The position numbers and the translations under genes are program-made. 64,000 nucleotides of DNA from Pandoraea communis. GTDB lineage: Bacteria; Pseudomonadota; Gammaproteobacteria; Burkholderiales; Burkholderiaceae. The notes under the pieces are model-generated. The model searched no databases and had not been told where the DNA came from. It worked only from the letters and a program-made list of their open reading frames with translations. Below are positions 35,394-44,108 of this stretch, in pieces. Location of the stretch: positions 1-64,000 of the forward strand of contig NZ_CABPSJ010000001.1 in assembly GCF_902459745.1 (NCBI RefSeq), in the 5' to 3' direction. Each line of letters opens with the position of its first letter. Position 1 is the first letter of the stretch.

Positions 35394-36303
35394 GCTCGTC
35401 GATGAGCAACCGTGCTGCAGCGCTCAATGAAGTGCCCCGTCTCGTGACGATTCCATAGGGCTCCGTGCGCGACTGGACATCGATGTCCAGTCGAATCGAC
35501 AGTCCATGCTCGATCAGAAAGTCGGACATGTCGCGCGGCATGAGGGTCACCAAATTGGGGTCTGTTTGCAGGAGTAACATCGTGGCCGTCATCGATGCTG
35601 TCTCAATCGGGTGCGCGGGAAACGGGAGCCCCGCCTCCTTGAACTCTCGCTCGAGGAGACTGCGCAGCGGCATGACGCTTGGATAGACGATCCACCCACA
35701 GTCAGCAAGATCGGTGAGCGCGAGGCTTGGCGTGCGGGCCAGTGGATGCGTGGGACCCGCGATTATCGCCAGCGGTTCGTCGCGCAAGGGGATATAGACA
35801 AAATTCTCCGGCTGGCGCGCGACACTCAACCGGCAAAGTGCTAACTCGAGCCTTCCGCTTTCTACCAGCGCCAAAAGACGGACACTGGTGTCTTCCGTGA
35901 TTTCCGTTCTGAGCGACGGTTGCTTCCGGCGAAGTCGCATCACTGCATCGACCAGCACGCCAGATACGGCGCCCATGATGGCTCCCACCGCGAGCCGCCC
36001 GCCAATACCGGTAAGCACGCCTTCCATCTCTTCGACAAGGTGGGTCACATCGGTCTGTATCAACTTGGCATAACGAATGACACATCGGCCCAGCTCGTTC
36101 GGCACCATGCCCTGAGACGTCCTGACGAAAAGCTCATTGCCGAAGGTGGACTCGATCTCCCGCAACGCCTTGGTCGCCCCAGGTTGCGTCAAAGCCAGTT
36201 CGTCGGCAGCTCGATGGAGCGATCCGAAATCGTCTATCGCCACAAGTAACCTCAGTTGCTTGAGCTTGAGGCGAGTGGAAAGCACGTCGGGACTTGGAAG
36301 CAT
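35332..36303 (-). CDS. LysR-family transcriptional regulator
   Basis: A 323-residue LysR of the type that controls sugar-acid or aromatic genes. HTH: KLKQLRLLVAIDDFGSLHRA...LTQPGATKALREIESTFG. The effector domain has LAVGAIMGAVSGVLVDAVM and WIVYPSVMPLRSLLEREF. Start 36303 gives a standard N-terminus; the frame extends 23 codons upstream. It is divergent from the hydrolase/SDR/MFS operon at 36461. Its last 20 codons overlap the CoA-transferase stub and may be non-native. Confidence 0.9.
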   Translation of the reverse strand: MLPSPDVLSTRLKLKQLRLLVAIDDFGSLHRAADELALTQPGATKALREIESTFGNELFVRTSQGMVPNELGRCVIRYAKLIQTDVTHLVEEMEGVLTGIGGRLAVGAIMGAVSGVLVDAVMRLRRKQPSLRTEITEDTSVRLLALVESGRLELALCRLSVARQPENFVYIPLRDEPLAIIAGPTHPLARTPSLALTDLADCGWIVYPSVMPLRSLLEREFKEAGLPFPAHPIETASMTATMLLLQTDPNLVTLMPRDMSDFLIEHGLSIRLDIDVQSRTEPYGIVTRRGTSLSAAARLLIDELTNSAKGGEGRAQVTVFPAA

Positions 36304-36460
36304 GTCGTTGTCTCTAGGGGAAAGACCCGATGAGGGAAAGTTATCGCCTGCTCGCAATCTATCATTATTCAAAACATCTGCACTCTTCTACATTTCGGAT
36401 CACGCCTCGCCGGCAAGGTAGTGCCGGCAGAACGAGAAAAATGCATAGGAGAGAGTTGAA

Positions 36461-37303
36461 ATGAAGTTGCTCAGATTTGGCGAGCGTGGTCAGGAGAAGC
36501 CCGGTGTACTCGACGCACAAGGGGACATTCGCGATTTGTCTTCCATCGTTAGCGATATCGGAGGAGAGGCATTGCTGCCGGAGGGGCTTGAACGGTTAAG
36601 AGGTATGGATCTGTCGGCGCTTCCGCGAGTGGACCAAGCGACCCGCCTTGGCCCCTGCGTTGGCGGTATCGGGAAGTTCATTTGTATCGGGTTGAACTAC
36701 GTAGACCACGCGGAAGAATCCGGAATGCCCATTCCGTCCGAACCCGTCGTGTTCAACAAGTGGCTTTCTGCGGTTTGCGGCCCCAACGACGACGTGATCA
36801 TTCCGCGCGGTTCGAAGCGGACCGACTGGGAAGTCGAACTGGGTGTGGTGATCGGGAAGGCAGGGAGCTACATCGACGAAGCGCACGCCCTCAGTCACGT
36901 CGCGGGTTATTGCCTGATCAACGATGTGTCGGAGCGGGAGTACCAACTGGAGCGGGGTGGCACATGGGACAAGGGCAAAGGTTGCGATACGTTCGGACCG
37001 CTCGGCCCTTGGCTTGTCACTTCCGATGAGGTTCCCGACCCTCAAAAGCTGGAGATGTGGCTGGACGTCGACGGGACCCGCTACCAGTCTGGCAATACCA
37101 GCCGGATGATTTTCTCTGTCGCGCAGATCGTTTCCTATCTGAGCCGGTTCATGAGCCTTCATCCTGGCGACGTCATCTCGACGGGAACGCCTCCGGGGGT
37201 GGGTATGGGACAGAAGCCCCCCGTCTATCTGCGTGCAGGTCAGGTGATGAGCCTCGGTATCGAAGGCCTCGGTCAACAGCGCCAACATCTCGTGCAGGGT
37301 TGA
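36461..37303 (+). CDS. Fumarylacetoacetate hydrolase family protein (2,4-diketo-3-deoxy-acid hydrolase-like)
   Basis: A 280-residue FAH-family hydrolase cleaving a C-C bond of a diketo acid. After the small N-terminal domain (MKLLRFGERGQEKPGVLDAQ) come GLNYVDHAEESGMP (catalytic His), TDWEVELGVVIGK (metal-binding Glu pair), and NDVSEREYQLERGGTWDKGKG. The sequence ends with PGDVISTGTPPGVGMGQKPP, typical of L-2,4-diketo-3-deoxyfuconate or ureidoglycolate-type hydrolases. It is the first gene of an operon with an SDR and an MFS transporter, consistent with an L-fucose-like sugar-acid route. Confidence 0.9.
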   Translation: MKLLRFGERGQEKPGVLDAQGDIRDLSSIVSDIGGEALLPEGLERLRGMDLSALPRVDQATRLGPCVGGIGKFICIGLNYVDHAEESGMPIPSEPVVFNKWLSAVCGPNDDVIIPRGSKRTDWEVELGVVIGKAGSYIDEAHALSHVAGYCLINDVSEREYQLERGGTWDKGKGCDTFGPLGPWLVTSDEVPDPQKLEMWLDVDGTRYQSGNTSRMIFSVAQIVSYLSRFMSLHPGDVISTGTPPGVGMGQKPPVYLRAGQVMSLGIEGLGQQRQHLVQG

Positions 37304-37312
37304 GGGGCTTCG

Positions 37313-38065
37313 ATGAACCAATACGACTATTTGGGGCGATCCGCCGTTGTCACCGGTGGCGCGCACGGTATCGGATTTGCCGTGGCAGAACGACTGCTGA
37401 CCAGTGGCGCACGCGTGACGCTGTGGGATCGGGACGAAGCCGCGCTTGCCGCTGCGCGCGCCGAGCTTGGACGCTTCGGCGAGGTCAGTACCGTTACGGT
37501 GGATGTCACAAATTCGCAGGCGGTGAGCGAGGCTGTAACCGTAACGATTGGCGCCTTTGGCAAAATCGACGCATTGGTGCACAGCGCTGGCATTGCCGGT
37601 CCCAATGCGCCGCTGGCTGAGTACCCGGATGACGAATGGCGGCGTGTTATCGACGTGGACCTGGACGCAACCTTCCATGTCAACAAAGCCGTGATTCGGA
37701 CCATGATCGAGCGAGGTTACGGCCGCGTTGTCAACGTCGCATCGATTGCAGGAAAGGAGGGCAATCCGAACGCGTCTGCCTATAGCGCCGCAAAGGCGGG
37801 GGTCATTGCGTTGACGAAGAGCTTGGGCAAAGAGACGGCGAAGCTCAACGTGTCGGTCAACTGCGTAACACCCGCCGCCGCGCGCACGCGCATCTTCGAG
37901 CAAATGGCGGCGGAGCACATCGACTACATGCTCTCGAAAATCCCGCGTGGCCGTTTTGTCGAGGTGAGCGAAATTGCGTCGCTGATTGCCTGGCTGGCCT
38001 CAGACGAAAACTCGTTCACTACCGGCGCCGTATTCGATCTTTCCGGTGGCCGGGCAACTTACTAA
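37313..38065 (+). CDS. SDR-family dehydrogenase
   Basis: A 250-residue classical SDR: cofactor motif TGGAHGIGFAVAE, structural HSAGIAGP, catalytic S (VASIAG) and Y-x3-K in AYSAAKAGVIALTKSL. It lies 9 bp after the FAH-family gene and is plausibly the preceding step, oxidising a 2-keto-3-deoxy sugar acid to the diketo form that the hydrolase splits. That pathway reading is inference from gene order. Confidence 0.9.
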   Translation: MNQYDYLGRSAVVTGGAHGIGFAVAERLLTSGARVTLWDRDEAALAAARAELGRFGEVSTVTVDVTNSQAVSEAVTVTIGAFGKIDALVHSAGIAGPNAPLAEYPDDEWRRVIDVDLDATFHVNKAVIRTMIERGYGRVVNVASIAGKEGNPNASAYSAAKAGVIALTKSLGKETAKLNVSVNCVTPAAARTRIFEQMAAEHIDYMLSKIPRGRFVEVSEIASLIAWLASDENSFTTGAVFDLSGGRATY

Positions 38066-38099
38066 AACGCAAAAAAAATAATCAACAATGGAGACAACA

Positions 38100-39428
38100 A
38101 TGGAGACTGCTCGCCCTATTGGGCCGCTGGATGTCGACGCAGACGTGGACGCGCAAAATGCTACGCGAAAAGTGTTCTGGCGATTTATCCCGCTGTTCGT
38201 GATGTGCTTTGTCTGTTCCTATCTCGATCGGATCAATATTAGCTTCGCAAAGCTTCAGATGCAGAGCGAGCTTGGTTTGAGTGATGCAATCTACGGTACC
38301 GGGGCAAGCGTCTTCTTCATAGGCTACTTTCTGCTCGAGGTTCCGAGCAACATCATCCTGCACCGCGTGGGGGCCAGAAAGTGGATCGCACGCATCATGG
38401 TGACGTGGGGGATTGCGTCGGCAGCCATGATGTTTGTGCGCGACGAGACATGGTTCTACGTACTTCGATTTGCTATCGGTGCGCTGGAAGCCGGGTTCGT
38501 TCCGGGGGTCCTCTATTTCTTTACAACATGGTTCCCCTCGGAGCGACGCGGTCGATGCAATTCGATTTTCATGGCGTCGATTCCGCTTTGCGGCATTATC
38601 GGCGGCCCTATCTCAGGGGCGATTCTCAAATACTTCGACGGCATGCACGGGCTGGCGGGGTGGCAATGGCTGTTTCTTCTGGAGGGCATTCCGTCGATCT
38701 TACTCGGGGTCGTCGTTTTCTTTTTCGTCGACGACTCCATCAGTTCGGCACGTTGGTTGACCGCACAGGAGAAGCGGGTGCTTCAGACGCAGATTGCCAA
38801 TGACCCCAAGGCTCGGGAAGTCCATTCGCTGGGGGCGTCGCTGCGAGATCCCGTCACGATCATGCTGGCGTTCATCTACGTGTTTCTTGCGATGGGCATC
38901 TATGGCCTGGTTTTCTGGATGCCGCAGTTGATCAAGAGCGCAGGAACATCGGATGCATTACAAATTGGCATCATTTCCATGCTTCCATATGCAGTGGCTG
39001 GCGTTGTAATGGTTCTCGCCGGCAGGAGTTCGGACCGGACGGGTGAGCGCAGGTGGCACCTCGGAATGAGCGCGCTTGCCGGGGCAGTGGGATATCTGGT
39101 TTGCGGGCTGTTTCCGTCCAACACGCTGATACTTGTGATTGGCCTGACTGTTGCAGCGACCGGGATCATCACGTCGCTGGGGCTGTTCTGGATTCTGCCT
39201 TCCCGATTTCTCACTGGTATTGCCGCGGCAGGAGGCATTGCTCTGATCAACGGATTTGGCCAACTTGGGGGAATCATCAGCCCGTACATGGTCGGCAAAG
39301 TCACGACGGTGTCAGGGAGCCCCGCCCTTGGTCTGTACGCAATTGCCGGCGCGTGCCTTGTTGCGACGTTGCTAATACTCTGGGGTGTGCCTCGCCATCT
39401 GTACCTGAAGGAGCGGGGTCAAATCTGA
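38100..39428 (+). CDS. MFS transporter, anion:cation symporter (phthalate/hexuronate) family
   Basis: Twelve-helix permease of 442 residues. It opens RFIPLFVMCFVCSYLDRINI and SFAKLQMQSELGLSDAIYG, diagnostic of the ACS family (ExuT, NanX, phthalate permeases). Loop motifs HRVGARKWIARI and GRSSDRTGERRWH are present. GGAG 6 nt before ATG 38100 sets the start; the ATG at 38088 lacks a ribosome site. It is the third gene of the FAH/SDR operon and probably brings in the sugar acid. Confidence 0.92.
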   Translation: METARPIGPLDVDADVDAQNATRKVFWRFIPLFVMCFVCSYLDRINISFAKLQMQSELGLSDAIYGTGASVFFIGYFLLEVPSNIILHRVGARKWIARIMVTWGIASAAMMFVRDETWFYVLRFAIGALEAGFVPGVLYFFTTWFPSERRGRCNSIFMASIPLCGIIGGPISGAILKYFDGMHGLAGWQWLFLLEGIPSILLGVVVFFFVDDSISSARWLTAQEKRVLQTQIANDPKAREVHSLGASLRDPVTIMLAFIYVFLAMGIYGLVFWMPQLIKSAGTSDALQIGIISMLPYAVAGVVMVLAGRSSDRTGERRWHLGMSALAGAVGYLVCGLFPSNTLILVIGLTVAATGIITSLGLFWILPSRFLTGIAAAGGIALINGFGQLGGIISPYMVGKVTTVSGSPALGLYAIAGACLVATLLILWGVPRHLYLKERGQI

Positions 39429-39473
39429 GATGCGCGGTGGCGTATATGGCTGCCGCAAGGTCACGGCAGATCG

Positions 39474-39779
39474 TTGCGATCTTGTGTCGTCGCCACCTCC
39501 AATTGCCTTTGGCACGATCTTAATCAGCTCAGTTCGAGCGGGACGGGTTCGATGTTGCGATTCGGGTGGGGATCCCGCCGGCGCAAAGGGGCGCCCCGCG
39601 TTGATCCGGTCATGACGGTCGAGTGGAAAGGGGCAGCAAGGGCCGGCGAGCGTGATCTGCGCTTCGGACACTTTTTCATGTCGGTACGCGCAGACGAACC
39701 CGCGATCGCCGCATTCCGGGAGTGGATTGCCGCGGAAAGAGCGGCGGTGGCCACCGGGCAGAAGTTGAGGGGAGGTTGA
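39474..39779 (+). pseudogene. Probable LysR C-terminal remnant
   Basis: The last half of this frame (about 39620-39779) reads like the end of a GcvA-type LysR effector domain: FFMSVRADEPAIAAFREW followed by IAAERAA. The preceding 45 codons are not recognisable and no HTH is present. It directly follows the MFS gene and converges on an intact LysR. I call it a decayed fragment with moderate confidence. Confidence 0.45.
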
Positions 39780-39804
39780 ATTCAAGGGCGCATCAACCGC
39801 CCAT

Positions 39805-40710
39805 TCAATTGCCGCCAACACTGGAGCGAAGTGTTTCAGCGAATGCTTGCGCCGGTGTGGGCATCTCCCTGCCCTTTCGCGTAATCAGTTGAAACTCGGC
39901 ATGGTGCGTGAGGCGCTCCGGACAGATTGACCGCATCGTGCCCTGCGACACCCAAAGCCCGGCATAGTGCGAAGGCAAGTAGCCGATGAATCGCCCCGAC
40001 AGAATCAGCATTGCGACGGCTTCCATGTGAAAGACCGTCGCCGTATGTTTGAAGCTCGCGATACTTCCGGACTCCTTTGTTTCACGCAAATATCCGCGTG
40101 CAACATAGTCGAAACTTGCCAAGGTCTCTACATCGATATCATCTGGCGACGCATCGAATAGCGGATGCCCCGATCCGCAATAGAGCTGCAACTCCTCGCG
40201 ATAAAGCGGCTCATAATTCAGCCCCGGCTGGGCGTTGCGAACAGGGCCGATGCCCAGGTGCAGTTTCCCCTGCGACACCCCATCCTCGATCTCGGAGGGG
40301 GATTTGATTTCCAGCCTTATCTCCAGATCACGACTCTGACGCTTCAGCACATCGATCGCGCGGGCGACTTGCGACTGCGTGTCGGTAATCGTGTTGTCGA
40401 CGATACCAATCAGCAATTCCCCGCTGATCTGACGATGTAGCGCCCCCACATCCATCCGAAAGGCCTCGACCGAATCGAGCAACCGCTGCGCTGACAGGTA
40501 AAACGCGCGACCCTCATCGGTCAGCCGAAAGCCGCGACGCCCGCGGTCGCACAACCGAATTCCCAGACGCGCTTCCAGATCCGCCATGTGCGTGCTGATC
40601 GTCGACAGATTCATATTCAGCGCAGCCTCTGCAGCCGAGAATCCACCGCAATCCGACACCGTTTTGAATATGCGTAGCAAACGCAGGTCGAAGTCCGTGA
40701 CTTTGATCAT
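39805..40710 (-). CDS. LysR-family transcriptional regulator
   Basis: A 301-residue LysR. The HTH is FDLRLLRIFKTVSDCGGFSA...LNMNLSTISTHMADLEARLG. The effector domain contains LLIGIVDNTITDTQSQVARA and LHLGIGPVRNAQPGLNYEPL. Start at 40710 begins one turn before the HTH; an upstream in-frame ATG adds 14 unlikely residues. It is divergent from the ureohydrolase gene at 40921, its probable target. Confidence 0.9.
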   Translation of the reverse strand: MIKVTDFDLRLLRIFKTVSDCGGFSAAEAALNMNLSTISTHMADLEARLGIRLCDRGRRGFRLTDEGRAFYLSAQRLLDSVEAFRMDVGALHRQISGELLIGIVDNTITDTQSQVARAIDVLKRQSRDLEIRLEIKSPSEIEDGVSQGKLHLGIGPVRNAQPGLNYEPLYREELQLYCGSGHPLFDASPDDIDVETLASFDYVARGYLRETKESGSIASFKHTATVFHMEAVAMLILSGRFIGYLPSHYAGLWVSQGTMRSICPERLTHHAEFQLITRKGREMPTPAQAFAETLRSSVGGN

Positions 40711-40920
40711 GACAAGGTAACCGTGAATACCGCGGGTTGCATTGCGCCGCAACGCCTTGCCGCGCAGATTGTTTGGAAAGTGCCGAAGTTCAGTTTGATT
40801 GTTCGGGATTCCATGAGCACTGTGGAACGGGACACACTCGCTTCACGCCGCCAATTGCGTCGTGTGGCGGTGGGAGTCAGCTAGCCCTGCAAATTCACGA
40901 CGCGTTCCCGGGAATTGTCC

Positions 40921-41895
40921 ATGAGAGAAAATAAATTTGCACCCATCACCGGAACCGTCATGCCCCGCTTCTCGGGGCTCGCAACCCTCATGAGGCTGCC
41001 CTATCTCAGCCTGGCGGATGAGACTATCGGTGAAGTGGACATCGGCCTGATCGGGGTGCCATGGGACGGCGGCACCACGAATCGACCGGGTGCGCGTCAC
41101 GGCCCGCGTCAGGTGCGCGATCTTTCCACGATGGTGCGCAACGTCAACAGAGCCAGTGGCATTAACCCGTTTTCGTTATGCAACTGCGCCGATCTTGGCG
41201 ATACCCCTGTGAATCCGGTCGATCTGATGGACTCGCTGGCGCGCATCGCTTCGTTTTATGACGAGGTCTGCAACGCGGGCATTACGCCTCTGTCGGTCGG
41301 TGGGGATCATTTGGTGACGCTCCCGATTTTGCGGGCCATCGCCAGGGATCGTCCTGTCGGCATGGTGCACTTCGATGCACACACGGATACCTGGAACCGG
41401 TATTTCGGTGATAACCCTTACACACACGGCACCCCATTTCGACGTGCCATCGAAGAAGGCTTGCTCGACCCGAAGCGCACGGTACAAATCGGCATTCGGG
41501 GCGCTTTATATAACGATAGCGAAAACGATTGGGGAGAGCGCCAGGGCATTCGCGTCATCGACATTGAGGAATGCCGTGCGTTGGGAAGCGAGGCAGTCAT
41601 TGCCGAAGCGCGGCGGGTGGTTGGCGATGGCCCTACTTATGTGACATTCGATGTCGATGCGCTTGACCCGGTCTATGCGCCCGGCACAGGAACACCGGAG
41701 ATTGGCGGACTGACGACCCTCGAAGCGCAGCGCATGATTCGGGGTCTGCAGGGACTGAATCTGGTAGGCGGTGACGTTGTGGAAGTCTCACCGCCGTTCG
41801 ACACAAGTGGCAATACCGCACTGGTGGGTGCAACACTCATGTTCGAGATTCTTTGTGTGCTGGCAGATAGCCTTCGGCGCCGGAAACCGCGTTGA
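40921..41895 (+). CDS. Ureohydrolase (agmatinase/guanidinobutyrase-like)
   Basis: Binuclear manganese ureohydrolase of 324 residues that would cut urea from a guanidino compound. Metal motifs are complete: SVGGDHLVTLP, the MVHFDAHTDTW segment (D-x-H-x-D), and TFDVDALDPVYAPGTGTPEIG. N-terminal GVPWDGGTTNRPGARHGPRQV is typical of SpeB/GbuA proteins. It is followed by a lone TauA-like binding protein gene. Within the family, agmatine, guanidinobutyrate and guanidinopropionate enzymes cannot be told apart by eye. Confidence 0.93.
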   Translation: MRENKFAPITGTVMPRFSGLATLMRLPYLSLADETIGEVDIGLIGVPWDGGTTNRPGARHGPRQVRDLSTMVRNVNRASGINPFSLCNCADLGDTPVNPVDLMDSLARIASFYDEVCNAGITPLSVGGDHLVTLPILRAIARDRPVGMVHFDAHTDTWNRYFGDNPYTHGTPFRRAIEEGLLDPKRTVQIGIRGALYNDSENDWGERQGIRVIDIEECRALGSEAVIAEARRVVGDGPTYVTFDVDALDPVYAPGTGTPEIGGLTTLEAQRMIRGLQGLNLVGGDVVEVSPPFDTSGNTALVGATLMFEILCVLADSLRRRKPR

Positions 41896-41965
41896 CTGCG
41901 GCAACCTGAATACCGTGGGGGCGAGACCTGACCGCTCCTCGTGAACAGTTACTTTGGAGAAACGG

Positions 41966-42997
41966 ATGAATCAAATCGGGAGAATCGCCAGGTCACTCAT
42001 ATGTGGTCTGGGCCTTGTAGCCGGCAGCCTGCTTACGCCGCTTCACGCAGCCGAAAGAGTTGTCAACATCGCGTACCAAACCACGTACAGCCCCTGGATT
42101 GCGGCGATGGTCACCGGTGCGTTCGAAAAGACGACCGGTTATCGAATCAATTGGAAGAAATTCGATTCCGGTGCTGCGGTCATGAGCGCGATGGCGTCGG
42201 GCAGCATCGACATCGGCGTACTCGGATCGAGCCCGATCGCAGCGGCAGCCAGCCGGGGGATGGACATTCAATTGTTCTGGATTCTTGAGGACATCGCCAA
42301 TGCCGAAGCACTCATGGTGCGCAACGCAGCGAATATCAATTCGCCACAGGATTTGAAAGGCAAAACGATCGCTGTGCCCGTCGCGAGTACGAGCCATTAT
42401 CAACTAATGTACATGCTCGGCAAATGGGGCATCACCTCCCAGGTGAAGCTGGTCAACATGACACCTACACAGGCTGCGGCAGCGTGGGAGCGAGGCGACG
42501 TCGATGGCGCGTTCATTTGGGGACCCGCGCTGGGGCGAATAAGGCCGACGGGGAAACCGTTGATCACGGCTGGGCAAATCTGCGAACAAGGACGATGCAC
42601 GTTTGAGGGCATGGCAGTTACCCGATCCTTCGGATCGGCCAATCCGGAGTTCATGACCAAGTTCATCGAAGTCCTCGACTCGACCAATCGCGACTTCGTC
42701 GCGCACCCGCAAGCGTGGGCTGTCGGTTCGGCCAATCTCGCGGCTGTGATCAAGGGACTCGGGGGCAAAGCCGAAGACGCGGCAGAAGAAATGGCCCTTT
42801 ACAAATACCCGACGCTGGAAGCTCAGGTGTCATGCCAATGGCTAGGCTGTGGCGCGAAGAGCGGCGCTGCGCAGACGCTCATGTCAACCGCAGAATTCCT
42901 TTTGCAGCAAAAGAAGATCGACGCGGTCAAGCCGGACTATGGCGACGCCGTTGCCGCCGGCTATGCGGAAGCCGCAAGGAAGACGACGCGGAAGTGA
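41966..42997 (+). CDS. TauA-like ABC substrate-binding protein (no permease or ATPase nearby)
   Basis: Periplasmic binding protein of 343 residues with a signal peptide (RSLICGLGLVAGSLLTPLHA). The mature start VVNIAYQTTYSPWIAAMVTGAFEKTTG and the cleft region DSGAAVMSAMASGSIDIGVLGSSPIAAAASRG match TauA. GGAG precedes ATG 41966. TauA proteins normally sit with TauBC; here the gene follows a ureohydrolase and is followed only by hairpins. It may work with a transporter encoded elsewhere, possibly for a guanidino-sulfonate such as taurocyamine; that substrate is speculation. Confidence 0.9.
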   Translation: MNQIGRIARSLICGLGLVAGSLLTPLHAAERVVNIAYQTTYSPWIAAMVTGAFEKTTGYRINWKKFDSGAAVMSAMASGSIDIGVLGSSPIAAAASRGMDIQLFWILEDIANAEALMVRNAANINSPQDLKGKTIAVPVASTSHYQLMYMLGKWGITSQVKLVNMTPTQAAAAWERGDVDGAFIWGPALGRIRPTGKPLITAGQICEQGRCTFEGMAVTRSFGSANPEFMTKFIEVLDSTNRDFVAHPQAWAVGSANLAAVIKGLGGKAEDAAEEMALYKYPTLEAQVSCQWLGCGAKSGAAQTLMSTAEFLLQQKKIDAVKPDYGDAVAAGYAEAARKTTRK

Positions 42998-43410
42998 CGA
43001 ACCTGCGTGCCGAGATCCGGCACGCAGATCAAGTCCATCCTGGGTGAGGGCAGCTTCCGGCGCCCTCACCGGCGGACTTCGCCGTCACACTTGCGCGTCG
43101 AACACCTCCCGGGCTGCCCGGAAACTATCGATGGTGGCAGGCACACCGGCTAGTGGTCTTGTGCGCATAGGCTGGTCTGGCTCCGCAGGCGCTCAAGCGG
43201 CTTGGCGTCAAGACATACCCAAGCAGATTCGCGGCCCATAACGCTGGCAGCACCATGCAGTTGCCCGCGAACATTGTCATCAATACCGGGCGCCGTGTTA
43301 CCCACAAGCTGGGGTTTGGCCGGCAATTCACCCGGTATGAGAACGATTTCGAAAGAACCCTTTGAACTTATCGACGCGTCTGTCGCTAGAGAATATCTCA
43401 GCACCTTCCA
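42998..43410. other. Gene-poor region with two tandem hairpins
   Basis: About 410 bp without a recognisable gene. Two perfect 9-bp hairpins lie close to the stop of the TauA-like gene: CTGCGTGCC/GGCACGCAG at 43003-43027 and GGTGAGGGC/GCCCTCACC at 43043-43070. Neither is followed by a U-run. The rest (43075-43400) has open minus-strand stretches with protein-like composition but no identifiable family, perhaps debris of a lost gene. Confidence 0.45.
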
Positions 43411-43752
43411 TCACACCAAATGCGGATGCTCTGCAATGAACTGCCGCAACGCCGCATCGATTCTCGTCTGCCAACCGCTCCCCGACGCCTTGAAGTAATC
43501 GACAACCTCCGGCGACAGCCGAATGTTGATTCGCTCCTTCGTCACTTCGGCCCTGGGCCGACCACGAGGCTTGAGCAGTTTCTCAGCAGCCTCCTCGCCA
43601 ACAATCCCCGACAACATTTCACTCGCAGGTCGCGCCTTAGCGAACTCCGTCTTCGTCCATTCCGGATTCTGAGAATCCTGGCCCATCTGCTTCTTGATCT
43701 TGGCGTCCTCAGCCGGCATAGGGAGGACGGTTCCCGGCTTAAGTTTCGGCAT
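43411..43752 (-). CDS. brnA: BrnA-family antitoxin (toxin partner decayed)
   Basis: A 113-residue BrnA antitoxin. The C-terminal ribbon-helix-helix DNA-binding part is clear (RINIRLSPEVVDYFKASG, then WQTRIDAALRQFIAEH). The N-terminal toxin-neutralising part carries FAKARPASEMLSGIVGEEAAE. BrnA normally is the second gene of brnTA and binds its own promoter as a dimer with BrnT. Only a 21-codon brnT tail remains upstream, so this is an orphan. It could still act as a DNA-binding protein. Confidence 0.88.
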   Translation of the reverse strand: MPKLKPGTVLPMPAEDAKIKKQMGQDSQNPEWTKTEFAKARPASEMLSGIVGEEAAEKLLKPRGRPRAEVTKERINIRLSPEVVDYFKASGSGWQTRIDAALRQFIAEHPHLV

Positions 43753-43801
43753 AGCGTTTCACCTCTCGCTAATTCGCCTTGCGCAAGCTGATGACATGTA
43801 T
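43739..43801 (-). pseudogene. brnT: brnT toxin, 3'-terminal remnant
   Basis: Reading the minus strand in the frame that overlaps the brnA start gives IHVISLRKAN-stop-REVKRYAET-stop, the typical BrnT C-terminus with one internal TAG. The end overlaps the brnA ATG by 14 nt in the way intact brnTA pairs do. No further BrnT homology is visible upstream of 43801. Confidence 0.75.
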
Positions 43802-44108
43802 TTTTTACATGTGGGTTTCCGGCTTTTCACGCCCTCCCGCTTTCGAAGCAACGCCTCCCTAACCCCTTCCCCCACAACGATTTCCCAGCAGGACTTGAAA
43901 ACCAGCAAAGAGGTAATCAGGGGGACGTCACTGCTCTGGCAGCCGACAGCGGTCATCCGTCGCGTTCCCTGATTGAGGTGACGTCCAACGTTCGCGTTTT
44001 CGCAACGATGGTTTCGCCCTTGCCTGCTTCTTTGTCCGGTCTGCGCCGGGCACTATGCGGTCCATGCCTCGATACCTCTTCGGGGCGCCTTTCACAGGAC
44101 GGCCCCAA
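43802..44108. other. Intergenic region, promoter side of the MBL hydrolase gene
   Basis: About 300 bp with no convincing gene. Two overlapping open frames occur but lack ribosome sites and family features. It probably contains the promoter for the 44109 gene. The MBL reading frame continues upstream to 44055 without homology. Confidence 0.35.

Noticed and set aside
42998-43410. A gene in the minus-strand frames between the TauA-like gene and brnA.
   Set aside because: The open stretches are broken by stops and match no family I know, so I list the region as gene-poor.
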